A stretch of DNA of 44,847 bases from an uncultured Ruminococcus sp. (GTDB lineage Bacteria > Bacillota > Clostridia > Oscillospirales > Ruminococcaceae), in the NCBI GenBank assembly GCA_900550695.1, contig URTF01000008.1, positions 1 to 44,847 on the forward strand, given 5' to 3'. The position numbers were made by a program, and so were the translations under genes. Positions within the stretch are counted from its first letter, which is position 1. Every line of letters begins with the position of its first letter. The notes under the pieces were generated by a model. The model saw only the letters and a list, made by a program, of their open reading frames with translations, was not told the DNA's origin and did not search any database. Positions 15,531 to 24,263 of the stretch are shown one piece after another.

Positions 15531-17570
15531 TTATTTTTTCGTGTTCCTGTCTTTTGGGGATTTTTTATTTTTGCTCTCTCCGTTGTCAAGAAGTACAAAC
15601 ACAACTCCCGCAGCGACTGAGGCAGTAAGAACTATCCCGACTATCTTAATAGCCTTAGGAACGGTTTTCCCGGTGGGTTCTTTATCGATGGTCTCTGTTT
15701 CCGATCCGGCTATCGAAGTGACGATCTCGGTAATAGTTTCGCCGAAATCGTCCGTTCCGACAATGGATATCGAGGTACGGACGTCCTGCTCCGGTTCATC
15801 GTCCGAAGTCTGCTTGGTCTGTGCAGTTATCTCAACGTGCTCGTGTTCAACGGTCGAAGAGCTTGACGCCTGCGTCTTTGTTGATGAATCCCTGTTTATC
15901 TCATCATCGGGATCCTCCCCGTCGTCAAATATCTCCTCGCTTTTGAATTCAAGGAGCGAAACTGAGAGCGGAGCTGCGTTGAAAGTAAAACCATTATCCG
16001 TGATGCTGATCGTATCGTCCGAAAGCGTTATATCGCTGTGAGTGCTGTCAAAAGAGTAGACGTTCGCCGTTTCAAAATCATAGCTTGACAATACGGTGAA
16101 ATCAACGGGCATTTCATTATTCGTTTTGTTGATGAAAACCACTTTGAGGGCGCTTTCATCGTTGGAATCCACCGATGCGTAAACGGAGTTAAGGGTGCTG
16201 CCTCCGTTATCTGCGGAAACGGCTGTATTTCCGTAGGAAGAACCTTCGCCGTCATAGTTCGTATAGATATTTATTCCGGATTTCTGATAGGAAAAATCCT
16301 CCGTGTCCGGTTTAAGGCACGCCATATAGACATTCTGCTCGCCGAAAATACCGAGTGCATCTGCCTGAGCTATACCGCCGCTGATAAGATCTCCTCCGCC
16401 GAAATCATACTCGGAAAACGAGAGCTTTGTGTTTGGGAAATACATTCTTATCGACGCCTGTATCGTAGGGATAATAGGCGTATGCTGCTTGTAAAGGATA
16501 GCACTGCTGCTGTTTTCGGTGTAGTTCGGATCCCAGAGGATCCTCGTCGCCTGCATACGTTCCTCATTTGCGAGCAGCGAGTCCGTGCCGACTATCGGTT
16601 CAAGCAGAACGCTCCTTGCCTCGGAGATGAAATGAAGGTCAAGCACATCGAGAAGTCTTGTCCCCGTCTGTGCGGAGGCTTTGGACATTTTATCGAGGTA
16701 ATAGTCGATGAACCAAGAATAATTCGATTTATACTGCTCCCAGTCCTCCGCATTTTTAAGACTGACAAAGGATTCAAGTCCTCCGATCGACGGACCGTAG
16801 ATGAGTGCTGTCGGGTCGATCTTCTTTGCTGCATTGGCAAGGCTCACCGACTTTGAAAGCAATGTTTCCGCCGTAAGGGGTTCATCAAAAACGGTCGGAT
16901 AAAGCGAGTTCCAGTTCTCGGGTTCGCTGTCAAGAAAATATCCGTTTATGCCGCCGTCAGCCGCCGTGCCGTATTTATATACAAGCGCACTGATATATTC
17001 GTCCATAAAAACGGTGTCATCATATATATCGGGCGTTGTAAGAAGACTGTCATTCTTCACGCAGCGCACCGTAGCGAAACGCTTCGGCGGATCATCGTCC
17101 GATATTGCCCCGTTCGCATCATTCGCAACGAAACCCATCATCTGCAGTGTGATATATCGGGATTGGATATTGTATTTGTCCGAACGCTCAACGAGCTGCT
17201 TTGCAAGAAGTGCAGGTTCGCTCTGCTGCGCAGGCGGATAGCTGTCAACGAGCGAAAGGTCGTTTTTCATGCCGTCAAGAGCAGTCGAATTGGAGGTGTT
17301 TGTTTCCCAGTTATAGGAAGATATTCTCGGGTCGGACTGCTTTACGGAATAAACGGTCACATCGTTAAGACCATAAACATCGTTAAGTCCGTAGATATAT
17401 CGGCTGATAGGTATTTTATCCGCAGAAGTATCTATCGTGACGGCATATCTGTTCTCATCCGCATCATAAGCAGCATCGGAGGGTATTGCTGCGTCAGCAA
17501 AAGTTACGGCTGCGCAGACAGCAAGGCAGACAGGACGGATGATATTTTTTTTGATAACATTATACTTCAT
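15531..17570 (-). CDS. GH44 family endo-glucanase/xyloglucanase, membrane-tethered
   Basis: A 679-residue secreted enzyme. A signal peptide (about 1-33) precedes a GH44 domain (about 40-560). GYFLDSEPENW gives the likely acid/base Glu216, and LSFSEYDFGGG the nucleophile Glu387, followed by the GH44-typical SGGIAQADALGIFG. GH44 enzymes cleave beta-1,4-glucans such as carboxymethyl cellulose and xyloglucan. The usual motif has Asn before the acid/base Glu (NEP); here it is Ser. No dockerin or binding module is seen. Instead a Thr/Glu linker leads to a C-terminal membrane segment (about 641-661) and a Lys-rich tail. Residues 60-71 duplicate YGLNDV. AGGAG lies 7 bases before the ATG. It follows the transporter gene by 42 bases. 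Confidence 0.88.
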   Translation of the reverse strand: MKYNVIKKNIIRPVCLAVCAAVTFADAAIPSDAAYDADENRYAVTIDTSADKIPISRYIYGLNDVYGLNDVTVYSVKQSDPRISSYNWETNTSNSTALDGMKNDLSLVDSYPPAQQSEPALLAKQLVERSDKYNIQSRYITLQMMGFVANDANGAISDDDPPKRFATVRCVKNDSLLTTPDIYDDTVFMDEYISALVYKYGTAADGGINGYFLDSEPENWNSLYPTVFDEPLTAETLLSKSVSLANAAKKIDPTALIYGPSIGGLESFVSLKNAEDWEQYKSNYSWFIDYYLDKMSKASAQTGTRLLDVLDLHFISEARSVLLEPIVGTDSLLANEERMQATRILWDPNYTENSSSAILYKQHTPIIPTIQASIRMYFPNTKLSFSEYDFGGGDLISGGIAQADALGIFGEQNVYMACLKPDTEDFSYQKSGINIYTNYDGEGSSYGNTAVSADNGGSTLNSVYASVDSNDESALKVVFINKTNNEMPVDFTVLSSYDFETANVYSFDSTHSDITLSDDTISITDNGFTFNAAPLSVSLLEFKSEEIFDDGEDPDDEINRDSSTKTQASSSSTVEHEHVEITAQTKQTSDDEPEQDVRTSISIVGTDDFGETITEIVTSIAGSETETIDKEPTGKTVPKAIKIVGIVLTASVAAGVVFVLLDNGESKNKKSPKDRNTKK

Positions 17571-17612
17571 TGTTTTTCTCCTATAAATAAGAAAGGGGGC
17601 AGTGCGTTAAGA

Positions 17613-18722
17613 TCATATAAGAAAAATACTTACAAAAGCATACATCACTGCAAGAACAGCAATATTTACAAGCATAAAAACGCCAAGGAAACGCATTGAT
17701 CTTGAGTTTTCGGCAGCGCTGTATATCCTGAACGAAATAAGGCTTGCCATTGATGCAACGGGCGTTCCGAGACCTCCGACATCAACACCGAGAAGCAGTG
17801 CGCGCCAGTTGTCGGTGAAACTGTTGAGCATAACAGCCGCAGGAACATTGCTTATGAACTGACTCGTCACAACAGCTGCAAAAAACTCCCTGCCCGAAAC
17901 GAATTTTTCGGCAAAGCCGTTCACAGCAGGAATGTTCTTTATATTTCCGACAAATATAAAGAAGAAAACAAACGTCAGCAGCAGCCCGTAGTCGATCTCA
18001 TAAAAAAGCTTTGGCTCGATTATCACCGCAACAACGCACACTGACGCAAATACCACAAGCACATCAAGAACATCGAAAACGGCAAGCAGCGCAAGCACAA
18101 AAAGTATCCCGTACAGCAAAGCATAGCTCTTATTTCTGATATGTACCTCTTCGTAATCATCAACAGTGAGCGGCTTGTTCGGAACAAATGCCGCAAGTAT
18201 GAGCACTATCACCAGCCCCACAGCCGCCGCAGGCAGCATTGCTGAAAAAAACTCGCCGGGAGTTATCCCGTATTCCGTGAAAATAAGGAGGTTCTGCGGA
18301 TTGCCGAACGGTGTCGCCATACTTCCAAGGTTTGCAGCGATAGTCTGAACAACCACCGCATAAATAAGGTATGCGGGATATTCCTCAAAAAATGTTACCA
18401 TTATCGGAACAAGAGCGATAAGCGCTGCATCGTTCGTGACGAACATTGAAAGTAAATACGTTATCAGCGACAGAATGACCAATGCCTTTCGGGTGCCGTA
18501 GATACGTGCTTTTTCAATGAGAAAATACATCGCCTTTGCAAGCATATTGTTCTGCTTGAACCCTGCCGTCACCAGCATAAGACAGAAAAGTATACCGATA
18601 ACATCGGTGTCAACATATTGGATATAGTCCGTCACGGGGACGAGCGCACAGGATATGAGTGCCGCCGCAAGTGCGATCAGCACCATAAGATTTCTTTTTA
18701 TAAATGCTTTGACATCCGTCAT
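17613..18722 (-). CDS. Ion-transporter superfamily permease (ArsB/NhaD/SLC13-like)
   Basis: A 369-residue polytopic membrane protein with about ten hydrophobic segments. The motifs FVTNDAALIALVPI and GSMATPFGNPQNLLI are characteristic of the ion-transporter (IT) superfamily, which includes ArsB, NhaD, CitM and SLC13 carriers. A second re-entrant repeat is seen at FISNVPAAVML. The substrate, an anion or Na+/H+, cannot be told from sequence. It starts 15 bases after the ArsP_2-like gene, so both are probably cotranscribed, and the GH44 gene follows after 42 bases. Confidence 0.82.
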   Translation of the reverse strand: MTDVKAFIKRNLMVLIALAAALISCALVPVTDYIQYVDTDVIGILFCLMLVTAGFKQNNMLAKAMYFLIEKARIYGTRKALVILSLITYLLSMFVTNDAALIALVPIMVTFFEEYPAYLIYAVVVQTIAANLGSMATPFGNPQNLLIFTEYGITPGEFFSAMLPAAAVGLVIVLILAAFVPNKPLTVDDYEEVHIRNKSYALLYGILFVLALLAVFDVLDVLVVFASVCVVAVIIEPKLFYEIDYGLLLTFVFFFIFVGNIKNIPAVNGFAEKFVSGREFFAAVVTSQFISNVPAAVMLNSFTDNWRALLLGVDVGGLGTPVASMASLISFRIYSAAENSRSMRFLGVFMLVNIAVLAVMYAFVSIFLI

Positions 18723-18737
18723 TTTCCAAAAATTCCT

Positions 18738-19667
18738 TTAACCGATAATATTGAACACAGTTCCTGCAGCAAAACCTGTCAGAAGTACGATGCCGAGGAT
18801 CGCAAAATTTTCCTTCATATTTTTATTCGTGCGGAAAAGCACGGCAAGACCCACACCTGCCGAGGAAATAAGTCCTGCGAGCGCAGAGCCGAACGGGAGT
18901 ATGCCGTCACAGTATAGCTCGGTGATAAGCACGGACGCCGCACAGTTCGGGATAAGACCGACAATTGCCGTCACAAGCGGCTGAAAAATACCCGTTTTGT
19001 CGATAACTGCGGCGATAGCGTCACTTCCTGCAATGCCCATAGCAAAGCCGAGGATAAGGTTCACGATAAGGATAAAAATGAGTATTTTTACGGTGTGCTT
19101 TAAAGCGGAGTACCATAAACCGTGGCTTCCGCAGCCGCAGTCCGAGCAAAGCTCCTCAAAATCGGGATCTTCCTCACGGAAAGACTTGCGGAGGTGGTCG
19201 ATAACATCAATGAGCAGTCCGACGATTATTGCGAGGACAATTTTTGTGAGAAGAAGCGGCAGTATAGCCGAAAGCTTGTCCGGGTGTGCAAGCAGAACGG
19301 GAATAGCCTCGTCCGAGGTCGAGATGAACACAGCCGCGAGCGTACCCATTGTGATGAGCCGTCCGCTGTAAAAATTCGCTGCCGCAACGGAAAATCCGCA
19401 CTGCGGTATGCAGCCGAGCAAAGCGCCTGCAACTGAGCCGACAAAACGTCCTCCGCCCGTCTTTTTCAGTATATTTTCAAGGTGTTCGCCTGCCTTATGC
19501 TCGATAAATTCCATCAAAAGGAATGCGAGAAAAAGGAAAGGGATCATTTTTGCCGAGTCGATGAGTGCATCGAGGATAATGTCGAGCGCATCAAAGCCCT
19601 CGTGTGCTTCTGCATGAAGCTTGAAAAAATTATTTGCTATAGCAACTGCCGTATAAGAAAAATTCAT
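18738..19667 (-). CDS. Putative heavy-metal/manganese exporter (ArsP_2 type, PF11449)
   Basis: A 309-residue polytopic membrane protein with about ten hydrophobic segments. GALLGCIPQCGFSVAAANFYSG followed by STSDEAIPVL is the hallmark of the ArsP_2 family, often annotated as a putative manganese transporter. An inverted second copy of the motif is GLIPNCAASVLITELYCDG, showing an internal twofold repeat. A cytoplasmic loop, ELCSDCGCGSHG, is rich in Cys and could bind metal. It is the first gene after a good promoter, with a short leader and no riboswitch. Family assignment is fairly secure; the substrate is an inference. Confidence 0.82.
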   Translation of the reverse strand: MNFSYTAVAIANNFFKLHAEAHEGFDALDIILDALIDSAKMIPFLFLAFLLMEFIEHKAGEHLENILKKTGGGRFVGSVAGALLGCIPQCGFSVAAANFYSGRLITMGTLAAVFISTSDEAIPVLLAHPDKLSAILPLLLTKIVLAIIVGLLIDVIDHLRKSFREEDPDFEELCSDCGCGSHGLWYSALKHTVKILIFILIVNLILGFAMGIAGSDAIAAVIDKTGIFQPLVTAIVGLIPNCAASVLITELYCDGILPFGSALAGLISSAGVGLAVLFRTNKNMKENFAILGIVLLTGFAAGTVFNIIG

Positions 19668-19711
19668 TTATTCTCTCCCAAATATTCAAAAAACATAACT
19701 ATACAATCTTA

Positions 19712-19740
19712 ATTATATCACAAATATCTATATTAAGCAA
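19712..19740 (-). promoter_or_regulatory. Promoter of the ArsP_2-like operon
   Basis: On the minus strand TTGCTT (19735-19740) and TATAAT (19712-19717) are 17 bp apart, about 45 bases before the start codon. Confidence 0.75.
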
Positions 19741-19772
19741 GAAAAAATATAAATTTTCAGCGGAAAAAAGTA

Positions 19773-19801
19773 TTGCAGTTTTTCTCGATTTGTGGCATAA
19801 T
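19773..19801 (+). promoter_or_regulatory. Promoter of guaA
   Basis: TTGCAG (19773-19778) and CATAAT (19796-19801) are 17 bp apart, with a TGG extended -10 just before. The leader is only about 35 bases, so there is no room for a purine riboswitch. Confidence 0.78.
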
Positions 19802-19841
19802 AGAAAGAAAGTATTCATTATGAGTGAAATGAGGTAGAAAA

Positions 19842-21374
19842 ATGGCTCACGAGATGATAATCGTTCTCGATTTCGGCGGTCAGTATAACCAGCTTATCGC
19901 ACGACGTGTCAGAGAGTGCGGCGTTTACTGCGAGGTAAAGTCATACAAAACTCCGATCGACGAAATAAAGGCAAAGAATCCAAAGGGCATTATCTTTACA
20001 GGCGGCCCGAACAGCGTTTATGACGAAAACTCGCCGCATATAGGCAAGGAAATATTTGAGCTCGGCGTTCCCGTGCTCGGAATTTGCTACGGCTGCCAGC
20101 TTATGGCTTATACGCTCGGCGGAAAGGTTTCCTCCTGCGTGACTTCCGAATACGGCAAAACCGAAACTATCTACGACAACAGCAGTCTGCTTTTCAACGG
20201 ACTTCCCGAAAAAGCAGTTTCATGGATGAGCCACACGGATTTTGTTTCCGAAATTCCCGAGGGCTTCAAGGTAACGGCTCACACCGCTGACTGTCCCGCT
20301 GCCGCTTATGAAAATGCGGAAAAGAAGCTTTATGCGGTTCAGTTCCACCCCGAAGTAAATCACACCGAAAACGGCTGTAAGATGATCGACAGCTTCGTCA
20401 AGAATGTCTGCGGCTGCATCGGCGACTGGACAATGGGCAACTACGCAAAGACAGCTATCGAAGATATCCGAAACAGAGTCGGCGACGGAAAAGTTCTTCT
20501 CGCTCTCTCGGGCGGCGTTGACTCGTCCGTTCTCGCAGCTCTTCTCTCAAAGGCTGTCGGAAATCAGCTCACCTGTATCTTCGTTGACCACGGCTTTATG
20601 CGTAAGAACGAGGGTGACGAGGTTGAAGCTGCATTCGCAGACTGGGATATCAACTTTGTAAGAGTAAACGCAAAGGAACGCTTTATGTCGAAGCTCAGAG
20701 GAGTATCCGACCCCGAAACAAAGCGCAAGACTATCGGCGAAGAGTTCATTCGTGTATTTGAAGCCGAGGCAAAAAAGATCGGCAAGGTAGACTATCTCGC
20801 TCAGGGAACTATCTATCCCGACATCATCGAAAGCGGCACAGGCGATGCTGCTGTAATAAAGTCGCATCATAACGTAGGCGGACTTCCCGACTATGTTGAT
20901 TTCAAGGAGATAATCGAACCGCTCCGCCTCCTTTTCAAGGACGAAGTAAGAGCGCTCGGACGTGAGCTCGGACTTTCCGATGTTCTCGTAAACCGCCAGC
21001 CGTTCCCCGGACCGGGTCTTGCTATCAGAATTATCGGCGAAATAACCGATGAAAAGCTTGAGATCCTTCAGGACGCAGACTGGATATTCCGTGAGGAGAT
21101 CGCAAAGGCAGGGCTTGATAAGTCTATCAACCAGTTCTTCGCCGTTCTTACCAACAACCGCTCCGTAGGCGTAATGGGCGACGGAAGAACCTACGATTAC
21201 ACCCTCGCTCTTCGTGCAGTCGAAACCACCGACTTCATGACAGCCGAGTTCTCACGCATACCATACGAAGTTCTCGCTGTATGCTCGGGCAGGATCGTAA
21301 ACGAGGTAAAGTCCATCAACAGAGTTGTGTACGATGTGACCACAAAGCCACCGGCTACTATTGAGTGGGAATAA
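19842..21374 (+). CDS. guaA: GMP synthase (glutamine-hydrolysing)
   Basis: A 510-residue enzyme that aminates XMP to GMP using glutamine and ATP. The N-terminal class I amidotransferase has its nucleophile Cys82 in GICYGCQ, and His/Glu in FHPEVNHT. The ATP-pyrophosphatase domain shows the P-loop LALSGGVDSSV at about residue 223. The dimerisation domain has the XMP-binding RQPFPGPGLAIRIIG and ends in TTKPPATIEWE, as in full-length GuaA. GAGG lies 7 bases before the ATG. It has its own promoter and terminator, so it is a single-gene unit. Confidence 0.98.
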   Translation: MAHEMIIVLDFGGQYNQLIARRVRECGVYCEVKSYKTPIDEIKAKNPKGIIFTGGPNSVYDENSPHIGKEIFELGVPVLGICYGCQLMAYTLGGKVSSCVTSEYGKTETIYDNSSLLFNGLPEKAVSWMSHTDFVSEIPEGFKVTAHTADCPAAAYENAEKKLYAVQFHPEVNHTENGCKMIDSFVKNVCGCIGDWTMGNYAKTAIEDIRNRVGDGKVLLALSGGVDSSVLAALLSKAVGNQLTCIFVDHGFMRKNEGDEVEAAFADWDINFVRVNAKERFMSKLRGVSDPETKRKTIGEEFIRVFEAEAKKIGKVDYLAQGTIYPDIIESGTGDAAVIKSHHNVGGLPDYVDFKEIIEPLRLLFKDEVRALGRELGLSDVLVNRQPFPGPGLAIRIIGEITDEKLEILQDADWIFREEIAKAGLDKSINQFFAVLTNNRSVGVMGDGRTYDYTLALRAVETTDFMTAEFSRIPYEVLAVCSGRIVNEVKSINRVVYDVTTKPPATIEWE

Positions 21375-21388
21375 TTAAAAATTGCTGT

Positions 21389-21427
21389 AAATGCCAAAGT
21401 CTTGACTATCGGGACTTTGGCATTTTT
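21389..21427 (+). terminator. Terminator of guaA
   Basis: A perfect 13-bp stem AAATGCCAAAGTC (21389-21401 with 21413-21425), an 11-base loop and a following T-run. Confidence 0.9.
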
Positions 21428-21444
21428 ATATTATATCTTAGATT

Positions 21445-21531
21445 GGAATATTTCTTTAACTTTTATAAGAATATTCCCATTTCGGAATATTTAAGATAAT
21501 TTTGCATAAAAGTTCTTTACTTGGAATATTT
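21445..21531 (+). repeat. Three GGAATATTT iterons at 39-bp spacing
   Basis: GGAATATTT occurs at 21445-21453, 21484-21492 and 21523-21531, so successive copies are exactly 39 bp apart; the last ends one base before the -35 box. An inverted AATATTCC at 21470-21477 pairs with the middle copy. The bases between copies are partly similar (TTTTGC-TA-AA in copies two and three). Confidence 0.7.
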
Positions 21532-21532
21532 A

Positions 21533-21561
21533 TTGACTTTTTGCCTATAATATGATATAAT
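21533..21561 (+). promoter_or_regulatory. Promoter of the AAA/DUF4143 gene
   Basis: TTGACT (21533-21538) and TATAAT (21556-21561) are 17 bp apart, directly downstream of the GGAATATTT iterons. Confidence 0.85.
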
Positions 21562-21586
21562 GACAATATATCAAGGGGGCGTGAAT

Positions 21587-22819
21587 ATGGTTGAAAGAAA
21601 AGAGTATCTTGAAAAACTTAAACTTTGGCGTGAGGAAAAAATTATAAAGGTTGTAACGGGAATACGAAGATGCGGAAAATCAACACTTTTGGAGCAGTAC
21701 AGAAACTATCTCCTTGAAACGGGCGTCGATTCGGAGCAGATAATTGCTGTCAATTTTGAGGACTTGTCATTTGAAAATCTGCTCGACTACAAAAGCCTTT
21801 ATCAATATATTTCGGAACGCATTGTTCCGAATAAATTTACCTACATTTTTCTTGACGAGATACAAAAGGTCAACGGTTTTGAAAAAGCTGTAGACAGCCT
21901 TTATATAAAGGATAATGTTGATATTTATATTACGGGTTCAAACGCCTATTTACTTTCGGGTGAACTTGCAACATTGCTTTCCGGACGATATGTTGAGATA
22001 AAAATGCTGCTGCTGTCTTTCAGTGAATATGTTCAGCTTCAACCCATAGGGAAGAGCCGTGATGAGCTTTTCTCGGAATATATGTCTGTTGGTGGATTTC
22101 CATATATCGCTGCAATGGACAGAACAAAAGAAAAAACGGATATGTATCTTGAGGGAATATACAACACGATAATCATAAAGGATATTGAAGAACGTTATAA
22201 CCGCCGCGAGCAGAATGTTTCTCCCAGAAAGGTGAATGATATCTCGCTGTTAAAAAATATCAGTAAATTTCTTGCAGGCTCTGTCGGAAGTCTTATCAGT
22301 GTCAAGAGTGTTTCGGACTATATTGTTTCCTCGGGCAGAAAAGTCAGTCCGAATACGATTTCGGACTATATAGATGCTTTGACGGAAGCGTTTATATTCT
22401 ATCCTGCTGAGCGTTTCGATATACAGGGAAAAAAGCTTCTTAAACAGAATCAAAAGTTTTATATAGCCGATACCGGATTAAGACGTTATATGCTTCCACG
22501 CAAAAATTATGATCTTGGCTTTACGCTCGAAAATATTGTGTATCTTGAACTGTGCAGACGTGGTTATGAGGTTTATGTCGGAAAAAACGGAACAACAGAG
22601 GTCGATTTTGTTGCAAGAAAAAACAATGCTGTAGAGTATTTTCAGGTCACGGCATCTCTTACCGACGAATCAACGTTTCAACGTGAGATAACTCCTTTGC
22701 AGAATATCCGTGACAACTATCCGAAGACAATTCTCACTCTCGACAGATTCACTCTCGGCGACTACGAGGGCATAAAAGCCGAAAATGCCGTTGATTGGCT
22801 GCTGAATATTCCAAACTGA
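21587..22819 (+). CDS. AAA ATPase with DUF4143 domain
   Basis: A 410-residue protein of the family that joins an AAA ATPase (AAA_14) to a C-terminal DUF4143 nuclease-like fold. Walker A is GIRRCGKST (25-33) and Walker B is YIFLDEIQK (86-94). The TGSNAYLLSGELATLLSGRY stretch is the sensor region. The C-terminal part carries ELCRRGYEVYVG and EVDFVARKNNAVEYFQV, the acidic/Gln pattern of PD-(D/E)XK-like folds. ATG 21587 follows AAGGGGG by about 7 bases. Such genes are numerous and variable in clostridia, often in accessory regions; the biological function is unknown. It stands alone between two terminated genes. Confidence 0.9.
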   Translation: MVERKEYLEKLKLWREEKIIKVVTGIRRCGKSTLLEQYRNYLLETGVDSEQIIAVNFEDLSFENLLDYKSLYQYISERIVPNKFTYIFLDEIQKVNGFEKAVDSLYIKDNVDIYITGSNAYLLSGELATLLSGRYVEIKMLLLSFSEYVQLQPIGKSRDELFSEYMSVGGFPYIAAMDRTKEKTDMYLEGIYNTIIIKDIEERYNRREQNVSPRKVNDISLLKNISKFLAGSVGSLISVKSVSDYIVSSGRKVSPNTISDYIDALTEAFIFYPAERFDIQGKKLLKQNQKFYIADTGLRRYMLPRKNYDLGFTLENIVYLELCRRGYEVYVGKNGTTEVDFVARKNNAVEYFQVTASLTDESTFQREITPLQNIRDNYPKTILTLDRFTLGDYEGIKAENAVDWLLNIPN

Positions 22820-22851
22820 ACCACAAACGGCGCAGATTTTGGAAAAACACG

Positions 22852-22880
22852 TTGAAATCGGAAGAATTATGTGCTATAAT
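22852..22880 (+). promoter_or_regulatory. Promoter of the HD-GYP gene
   Basis: TTGAAA (22852-22857) and TATAAT (22875-22880) are 17 bp apart, about 35 bases before the ATG. Confidence 0.8.
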
Positions 22881-22916
22881 GTTGCTGTATCATACATTCA
22901 AAGGAGATAAAACAGT

Positions 22917-24218
22917 ATGCAGTTTGTAAAATTGCAGCTTGGCTGTTTATTGGTGATCTTATATATCGAGATCAGCTACATAAGGGGAACGATGCACGGA
23001 AAAGTAAAGTGCAACAAATTATTTGATGCGCTGATGATAACTGCGCCGTGGGCGGTGGTTTTCGACGGCTTTACCGCGTGGACGGTCAATCACACAGATA
23101 TCGTTCCCGAGTGGCTCAACGGGACTGCGCACCTGCTGTTCTTTTTATTTATGGATATGACGCTGATAATCACGGCAGAGTATATGTTCGACCTGCTCAT
23201 CGGATTTAAGAAAAGAAGTATGAAATTTCTGCTTGCCGTTCCGTGGCTGCTGTCGCTGTTCGTTGTTATCGGCGCGATAGGCGAGCTGCGGTATATCGAG
23301 GGTGAGACGACCTGGTATTCAACGGGGCTTTCGGTATATGTTTGCTACGGCACGGTCGTGTTCTATTACGGAATGATACTCTATTTTATCATATCAAGAC
23401 ACCGTTTTCTGCCGAAGGATAAGATACTCGGAACGCTTTCGTTTATCGCTATAGCTGGCATTATCCTTGTTGTCCAGATAATCTTCCCCGAAGTGCTGCT
23501 GACTTCGATATTCCCGATGATGCTTATGCTCGGCATCTACATCGACTTTGAAAATCCGTCCATACGAAAGGTCACCATGCACCACGATGAAATGATAGAC
23601 GGCTTTGCGACCCTTGTCGAAAGCAGGGACAACAACACAGGCGGACATATCAAGCGCACAAAGGCTTATGTTGAGCTTATGCTTGATAAGATGCGTGAGA
23701 ACAAGCGCTACCGCAGTATTATGAGCAGGGACTATATGGCGAATGTGAGCAGCGCTGCGCCGCTCCACGATATTGGAAAAATTGCAACTCCCGACAGCAT
23801 TTTGCAGAAGCCGGGCAAGCTCACGGACGAAGAATATGCCGTGATGAAAAAACACGCTCCTGACGGCGGAGATATCATTCTGAACACGTTCTTCGACCTT
23901 GACAATATGGAATTTCGGCAGATCGCATACGAGGTTGCAAGGTTTCACCATGAGAAATACAACGGGAAAGGCTATCCCGATGGCTTAAAGGGAGAGCAGA
24001 TACCGCTCCACGCAAGGATAATGGCAATAGCGGACGTTTTTGATGCTGTTTCGCAGAAGCGCTGTTACCGTGATGCAATGCCGACAGAGGAATGTTTCGC
24101 AATAATCGAAAAAGGCAGCGGAACGGACTTTGACCCTCAGCTTGTGAAGATATTTCTTGATTCGAGGGAAGAAGTTGTTCGGCTTATGAATATCGAAAAA
24201 AAGCAGGGCAAAGTATGA
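22917..24218 (+). CDS. Membrane HD-GYP domain protein (probable c-di-GMP phosphodiesterase)
   Basis: A 433-residue protein with a hydrophobic N-terminal half (six or so segments, about 5-210) and a C-terminal HD-GYP domain (about 222-425). Metal and catalytic residues are present: E235 and D238 in ESRDNNTGGHIKRT, H284-D285 in LHDIGKIATPDSIL, H313, H344-H345-E346 and G352-Y353-P354. In the usual HHExxDGxGYP motif the Asp is Asn here (HHEKYNGKGYP). The family degrades c-di-GMP to pGpG or GMP. AAAGGAG lies 10 bases before the ATG. The membrane part may sense a ligand; what it is cannot be told. Confidence 0.9.
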   Translation: MQFVKLQLGCLLVILYIEISYIRGTMHGKVKCNKLFDALMITAPWAVVFDGFTAWTVNHTDIVPEWLNGTAHLLFFLFMDMTLIITAEYMFDLLIGFKKRSMKFLLAVPWLLSLFVVIGAIGELRYIEGETTWYSTGLSVYVCYGTVVFYYGMILYFIISRHRFLPKDKILGTLSFIAIAGIILVVQIIFPEVLLTSIFPMMLMLGIYIDFENPSIRKVTMHHDEMIDGFATLVESRDNNTGGHIKRTKAYVELMLDKMRENKRYRSIMSRDYMANVSSAAPLHDIGKIATPDSILQKPGKLTDEEYAVMKKHAPDGGDIILNTFFDLDNMEFRQIAYEVARFHHEKYNGKGYPDGLKGEQIPLHARIMAIADVFDAVSQKRCYRDAMPTEECFAIIEKGSGTDFDPQLVKIFLDSREEVVRLMNIEKKQGKV

Positions 24219-24219
24219 A

Positions 24220-24260
24220 AACAGCCTGCTGTCTGATTTTGGTTCAGACAGCAGGCTGTT
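24220..24260. terminator. Convergent terminator after the HD-GYP gene
   Basis: A 17-bp stem (24220-24236 with 24244-24260, core CAGCCTGCTGTC) with a 7-base loop. The T-tract is modest (CTGTTATTT). It separates the HD-GYP gene from the converging GIY-YIG gene. Confidence 0.8.
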
Positions 24261-24263
24261 CTG

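Noticed and set aside
19741..19841. Purine riboswitch before guaA
   Set aside because: The leader from the predicted start point is only about 35 bases, and no aptamer signature is present.
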